From NCBI RefSeq assembly GCF_041380015.1, contig NZ_CP159978.1: a DNA stretch of 64,000 nt. One strand, given 5' to 3'. Numbering within the stretch: position 1 is the stretch's first letter; each line of letters begins with the position of its first letter. This stretch comes from Buchananella felis (GTDB lineage Bacteria > Actinomycetota > Actinomycetes > Actinomycetales > Actinomycetaceae). Shown piece after piece: positions 60,016-64,000 of the stretch. The position numbers were made by a program, and so were the translations under genes. The notes under the pieces are model-generated. The model was given only the letters and a program-made list of their open reading frames with translations. It was not told the DNA's origin and did not search any database.

Positions 60016-62670
60016 TCAGCCGGTGTTTTGCAGACCGGCGGCCACGCCCTTGAGCGTCAGGCTCATCAGGCGCGCGGCGGCCTGGGTGTCCGCGCCGCCG
60101 CGCAACTGGGTCAGGGCGCGCAGCTGCAGGATGGACAGGGCGCTGATGTAGGGGTGGCGCATCTCGATGGCGCGGCGCAGGATCGCCGAGCGGCCCAGCA
60201 GGCAGTCCTCTTCCTTGATGGCCATGACGCCGCGCACGGTGCGCTCGTACTCGGCCATGATCCGCTCGGTCAGCTCGGGGCGCTCCCCCAGGGCCAGGTA
60301 GCGGCGGGCCAGTTCGGCATCGGCCTTGGCCAGGCTCATCTCGATGTTGTCGATGAGGGCGCGCAGCAGGGGCCAGGAGCGGTAGGCCTCGCGCAGCTCG
60401 TCCATGTCCCCCACGGCCTCGATGGCGGCGCCCAGCCCGTACCAGGCGGTCAGGTTCAGGCGGGCCTGGCTCCAGGCGAAGTTCCAGGGGATGGCGCGCA
60501 GGTCCTCCAGGGACTCGACGTGCAGGCCGCGCCGGGCGGGGCGGGAGCCCAGCTCCAGGTGGCCCACCTCCTCCTGCGGGGTGACCTTGGCGAACCACTG
60601 GGCAAAGCCCTCGGCGTGCACCAGGCCCAGGAACTCGGCGCGGGAGGCCTCGTCGAGCACGCTGGCCACGGGGGCGAAGCGCTCGGCGGCGTCGGCCACC
60701 TGCTGCTGCAGGGAGGGGATCTGGGCGCGCAGGATGGCGGAGGTAACGTGCTCCAGGTGACGCACGGCGATCTCCGGGTCCCCGTAGCGGGCGTTGATGA
60801 CCTCGCCCTGTTCGGTGAGCTTGAAGCGCCCGTCCACGGAGTGGGGCGGCTGGGCCAGAATGGCGCGCTCCGCGGGGCCGCCGCCGCGCCCCAGGGCACC
60901 TCCCCGGCCGTGGAACAGGGTGAGCACGATGTCGTTGTCCCGCGCCCACTGGGTGATGGCGGCCTGGGCCTGGTAGAGCGCCAGGGTGGCGGCCACGGGG
61001 CCCACATCCTTGGCGGAGTCGGAGTAGCCCAGCATGACCTCCAGGCGCCGCCCGTTGGCCTCCAGGCGCTTGCGCACCGGCACCAGCTGGATCATCTGCT
61101 CCAGGGTCTGGGTGGCGCCCAGCAGGTCCTCGTGGGTCTCGAACAGCGGGATCACGTCCAGCACCGGCAGGGCCTCGGGGTCGCCCACGGCCCACAGGGC
61201 CAGCTCGTGCACCGCCGCGATGTCCGCAGCGGACTTCGTGAAGGAAACGATGTAGCGGCGGCAGGCGTCCACGCCGTAGCGGGCCTGCACCATCGCCATG
61301 GTGCGAAACACCTCCAGCACCTCCTCGGCCGCCACGGGTGGGACCGGGTGGTGGCGCGGGTCTGCCAGGTGCAACAGCGCCTTGGCGTGCACGGAGGAGT
61401 GCTGCCTGATCTCCATCTCCGCCAGGTGGAAGCCGAATGACTGCACCAGCCAGATGAAGTCCTGCAGCTCCCCGTAGGCGGCGCGCGGGTCCCCGCCGGC
61501 CACCAGCGATTCCTGCACGGTGAGCAGGTCCTCCAGCAGTTCCTCCGGGGTGCGGTAGGCCAGGTGGGCGTCGGCATGGCTGGTGGCCGCCACGCGGCGG
61601 GCCACCATGCCCAGCACGCGCCGGTGCGTCTGCCCGGCGCGCGTGGCCGCCACCCCCTCGGCGACCTCGGGGGCCAGGGTGCGTTGGCGGGCCCACAGGG
61701 CGCGCAGCGGCCCGGAGGGCGGGGTGAAGGAGTCGTCCACTGTGAGGGTGCGCGCCAGGTGGCGGGCCTTGTCCTCCAGCACGGAGAGGATGGACTGGTG
61801 GGCGCGCTGCGCGGCGTCGCGGGTGACGCGCGCGGTGACGTAGGGGTTGCCGTCGCGGTCACCGCCGATCCAGGTGCCCAGGCGCACGAACCCGTGCTTG
61901 AGGGTGGCCTCGGTGCCGGCGTTGGCGCCGGAGAGGTCGTCGTCAAAGCGCCGGTAGACCTCCGGCAGGGCGGAGACGAAGGTCTGCTCCACCACGGTCA
62001 GGGCGCTGCGCACCTCGTCCAGCGGGCTGGGGGCGGCGTCGCGCAGCGGGGCGGTGCGCCACAGCCGGTCCAGGGCCGCCAGCATCGCGGTGCGGTTGCG
62101 TTCCAGCGAGCGCGGGCCCAGGCGGGCGTCGTCACGAGCGTCTAGGAGCTCGGAGATGGCGCGCACGGCCTCGAAGACGGAGCGGCGGCGCGCCTCGGTG
62201 GGGTGGGCGGTGAAGACGGGCCGGAACTCGATGCCGGCCAGCTCGGCGCGGGCCCGCTCGCTGCCCACCTCGGCCTCCAGGTCCAGGTAGGCCTTTGCCA
62301 TGGTGCCCACGTGCCCGGCCTGCTCGGCGTTGCGGCGGATCAGGCGGACGCGTTCGCGTTCCTCGCACAGGTTGGCGATGTGGAAGTAGCAGGCAAAGGC
62401 GTGGGCCACGTGCTCGGCGCGCTCCTGCTCCAGGCCGGCCACGTAGGCCACCGCCTCGTCAGTCCATTTGGTGGCGGCGTCGCCGGCACCGTTGACGGTG
62501 GAGGCGGTGGCGCGCTGCGCTAGTGCCAGCAGGTGGTCGACGTCGGACAACAGGCCCGTTCCCCCGTACTCGACCACGATCTGGTCAAGCAGGGAGTTGA
62601 GGAGGGCAAGGTCGGAGAGCACCTTGCTTTCGATCTGCTCTGCTTGTGGGGACGCAGCTTGTTCAACCAT
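60016..62670 (-). CDS. ppc: phosphoenolpyruvate carboxylase
   Basis: The 884-residue enzyme has the catalytic histidine motif FTAHPTEARRRSV, LGTWIGGDRDGNPYVT, MLGYSDSAKDVG, FHGRGGALGRGGGP and a C-terminus RLMSLTLKGVAAGLQNTG that binds allosteric ligands. It makes oxaloacetate from PEP and bicarbonate, feeding the TCA steps that include kgd. It stands alone, between rdgB and the MBL/murI pair. Confidence 0.97.
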   Translation of the reverse strand: MVEQAASPQAEQIESKVLSDLALLNSLLDQIVVEYGGTGLLSDVDHLLALAQRATASTVNGAGDAATKWTDEAVAYVAGLEQERAEHVAHAFACYFHIANLCEERERVRLIRRNAEQAGHVGTMAKAYLDLEAEVGSERARAELAGIEFRPVFTAHPTEARRRSVFEAVRAISELLDARDDARLGPRSLERNRTAMLAALDRLWRTAPLRDAAPSPLDEVRSALTVVEQTFVSALPEVYRRFDDDLSGANAGTEATLKHGFVRLGTWIGGDRDGNPYVTARVTRDAAQRAHQSILSVLEDKARHLARTLTVDDSFTPPSGPLRALWARQRTLAPEVAEGVAATRAGQTHRRVLGMVARRVAATSHADAHLAYRTPEELLEDLLTVQESLVAGGDPRAAYGELQDFIWLVQSFGFHLAEMEIRQHSSVHAKALLHLADPRHHPVPPVAAEEVLEVFRTMAMVQARYGVDACRRYIVSFTKSAADIAAVHELALWAVGDPEALPVLDVIPLFETHEDLLGATQTLEQMIQLVPVRKRLEANGRRLEVMLGYSDSAKDVGPVAATLALYQAQAAITQWARDNDIVLTLFHGRGGALGRGGGPAERAILAQPPHSVDGRFKLTEQGEVINARYGDPEIAVRHLEHVTSAILRAQIPSLQQQVADAAERFAPVASVLDEASRAEFLGLVHAEGFAQWFAKVTPQEEVGHLELGSRPARRGLHVESLEDLRAIPWNFAWSQARLNLTAWYGLGAAIEAVGDMDELREAYRSWPLLRALIDNIEMSLAKADAELARRYLALGERPELTERIMAEYERTVRGVMAIKEEDCLLGRSAILRRAIEMRHPYISALSILQLRALTQLRGGADTQAAARLMSLTLKGVAAGLQNTG

Positions 62671-62733
62671 GCTTTCAGGTTAGCGCGCGCCACCAACATT
62701 CATGCGGCCTATCTCAACGCAGCCCGTTTCGCT

Positions 62734-62841
62734 GGCCGACGTTCCACCCGCCGCAGCGAGAAAGCCGCGCCCCGGCGGGAGGGAAATGGCCGACGTCCCA
62801 CCCGCCGCAGCGAGAAAGCGGCGCCCCAACGGAGGGGGCAG
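62734..62841. repeat. 54-bp tandem repeat, two copies
   Basis: Units at 62734 and 62788 are about 85% identical and share a CCGACGTYCCACCCGCCGCA core followed by GCGAGAAAG. The core resembles the flank of the GGACGACGTT word at 38359. The remaining part of the 221-bp ppc-MBL gap carries a GGCAACGTCGG variant at 62880. Confidence 0.75.
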
Positions 62842-62891
62842 GCCGCGCCTCCACAGGCCGCGACAAGGAGAGGGCCGGCGGCAACGTCGGA

Positions 62892-63674
62892 CTAGAACTC
62901 GAAGGTATCCCCGGGCAGCGCGACGCTAATCGGGCCGGCGTAGGTGGCGCGGGCCTCCCCGGCGGTCTCCTGCTTGTCGGTCCACGGCTGAATGTGGGTC
63001 AAAACCAGGTGCTTGGCGGCTGCGTCCGTGGCCAGCTCGCCGGCGCGCTTGCCGGTCAGGTGCACGCCCGGCCCGATGCCGTGGCGCTCCAAGAAGGCGG
63101 CCTCGGAGAGCAACAGGTCGGCACCGGCGGCGGCAGCCAGCACGCCCTCACAGCGGTCGGTGTCCCCCGTGTAGGTGAACACGGCGCTGGCGCGGGCGGG
63201 GTCAACCGAGGGCCCCTCCACGCGCAGCGAGTAGGCCTCCACCGGGTGCTCGGCCCGGAACGCGGTGATCCGGAACGGCCCGGCCTCGATGGTCTGACCC
63301 ACCTGCCACTGGCCCAGCTCGAACTCGGCGCTGTAGTCGCTCACGTCGGTGTCCCCACTCACGCCCAGCATCCGCTGGGTGAGGTTAGAGGGCCCCCACA
63401 GGCGGGTGCGCGGCAGGTGCCCCTCCGGGTGCCACTTGCGGTAGACCTGGTGGCCAATCAGGTCCACCATGTGGTCGGCGTGGCAGTGGGAGATACCGAT
63501 GAAGTCCAGCTCCACCGGGTCCAGGTACTTCAACAGGCCGCCGTTGCCGCCCGGCCCCATGTCGAAGACCGCAGAGTAGGTGCGCCCGGCGTGCGGCGCC
63601 TGCAACAGGTAGCAGGAAGCCGGACTGTCCGGCCCGCACATGGAACCGGAGGAGCCGATGATCGTGAGCTTCAT
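62892..63674 (-). CDS. MBL-fold metallo-hydrolase
   Basis: The 260-residue protein starts MKLTIIGSSGSMCGPDSPAS and has the metal motif ISHCHADHMVDLIGH, FTYTGDTDRCEGV, an LLLSEAAF segment, and a late THIQPW histidine. It belongs to the beta-lactamase-fold hydrolases (RNase Z/cyclic-phosphodiesterase-like) regularly encoded beside murI in actinobacteria. Substrate unknown. The ATG overlaps the murI stop as ATGA. Confidence 0.9.
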   Translation of the reverse strand: MKLTIIGSSGSMCGPDSPASCYLLQAPHAGRTYSAVFDMGPGGNGGLLKYLDPVELDFIGISHCHADHMVDLIGHQVYRKWHPEGHLPRTRLWGPSNLTQRMLGVSGDTDVSDYSAEFELGQWQVGQTIEAGPFRITAFRAEHPVEAYSLRVEGPSVDPARASAVFTYTGDTDRCEGVLAAAAGADLLLSEAAFLERHGIGPGVHLTGKRAGELATDAAAKHLVLTHIQPWTDKQETAGEARATYAGPISVALPGDTFEF

Positions 63675-64000
63675 TCCTGCATCCCTCCGACGTTGGGGCC
63701 TAGAAAGCGCCCAGCTAGGCGCAAGAATGGCTCGCGCTGCCCGGTCGATGCCCACGTGTGGGTGGGCGCACCGGCTTCCGGCGAGCGCAGCAGGTCGTGG
63801 TTGACCAGTTCGCGGTAGACGTCCTTGGCGGTCTCCTCAGAGCTGGAGACCAGGGAGACGCCGTCGCCCATGACGTAAGAGATCACTCCCGTGAGCAGCG
63901 GGTAGTGCGTGCAGCCCAGCACCAGGGTGTCCACGTCCGCCTCCTGGATGGGAGCCAGGTACTCGCGGGCCACCTCCAGCAGCTCCGGCCCGGCGGTGGT
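63671..64000 (-). CDS. murI: glutamate racemase, C-terminal part
   Basis: The gene runs off the right edge. The visible 109 codons include DTLVLGCTHYPLL with the second catalytic cysteine and the family segment MGDGVSLVSSSEETAKDVYR. It makes D-glutamate for peptidoglycan. It is coupled to the MBL gene by ATGA overlap. Confidence 0.95.
   Translation of the reverse strand, partial: TTAGPELLEVAREYLAPIQEADVDTLVLGCTHYPLLTGVISYVMGDGVSLVSSSEETAKDVYRELVNHDLLRSPEAGAPTHTWASTGQREPFLRLAGRFLGPNVGGMQE

Overview
The window is about 67% GC, densely packed, and carries an actinobacterial gene set: a fused Kgd-type 2-oxoglutarate decarboxylase, a mycothiol-type SigR/RsrA pair, aroA-rsgA-hisN, the YlbL / DUF2342 / PPA1309 / UPF0182 neighbourhood, the 24-residue ribosomal protein bL37, UvrD2, NudC and rph-rdgB. 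Gene content, the CWB2-anchored surface glycosidase and the serine/proline/alanine-rich linkers fit a host-associated member of the Actinomycetaceae. The genus cannot be fixed from sequence alone.

Layout. 1-6 kb: tail of a galactokinase-like gene, an 85-bp hairpin repeat, tRNA-Arg(CCG), an M81/MlrC peptidase, an M23 peptidase and a coupled pair of CNNM/CBS membrane proteins. 6-16 kb: kgd, an SGNH protein that has lost its catalytic residues, bL37, sigR-rsrA, a DoxX protein, and aroA-rsgA-hisN. 16-20.3 kb: sbcDC. 20.3-23.5 kb: a lower-GC accessory patch with a possible structured RNA, an orphan AAA ATPase, and an intact IS3-family element that has split a 176-bp mirrored repeat. 23.5-27 kb: a DUF6912 protein, a small acidic membrane-anchored protein and a complete two-component system. 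27-36 kb: a seven-gene, almost fully overlapping minus-strand operon (three glycosyltransferases, an ABC exporter, two APH-fold kinases, UDP-glucose dehydrogenase), probably making and exporting a uronic-acid-containing surface glycan. 36-40 kb: a decaying stretch with a receiver-less response regulator, a frameshifted sensor kinase and a DASS anion transporter broken at a C10 tract. 40-50 kb: tRNA-fMet, a second intact 176-bp mirrored repeat, an MFS transporter, UPF0182, PPA1309, YlbL-like protease, a DUF2342 protein without its usual histidines, and a second 85-bp hairpin repeat. 50-64 kb: a TOMM/ThiF-like protein, UvrD2, NudC, a 1268-residue GH84 glycosidase with cell-wall-binding repeats, bcp-rph-rdgB, ppc, an MBL-fold hydrolase and the end of murI.

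The most novel signals are non-coding. (1) Two 176-bp dyad-symmetric elements are built of 20-bp periodic units bounded by TTGCGCAA boxes; one carries the IS. (2) Two 85-bp hairpins share 74/85 bases and have a compensatory base-pair change in the stem. (3) The word GGACGACGYT occurs 16 times on both strands, mostly in protein linkers and tails and in intergenic DNA. Several genes also look lesioned or catalytically dead (SGNH, DUF2342, response regulator, sensor kinase, DASS transporter), which suggests ongoing local decay or phase variation; sequencing error remains possible for the two frameshifts.
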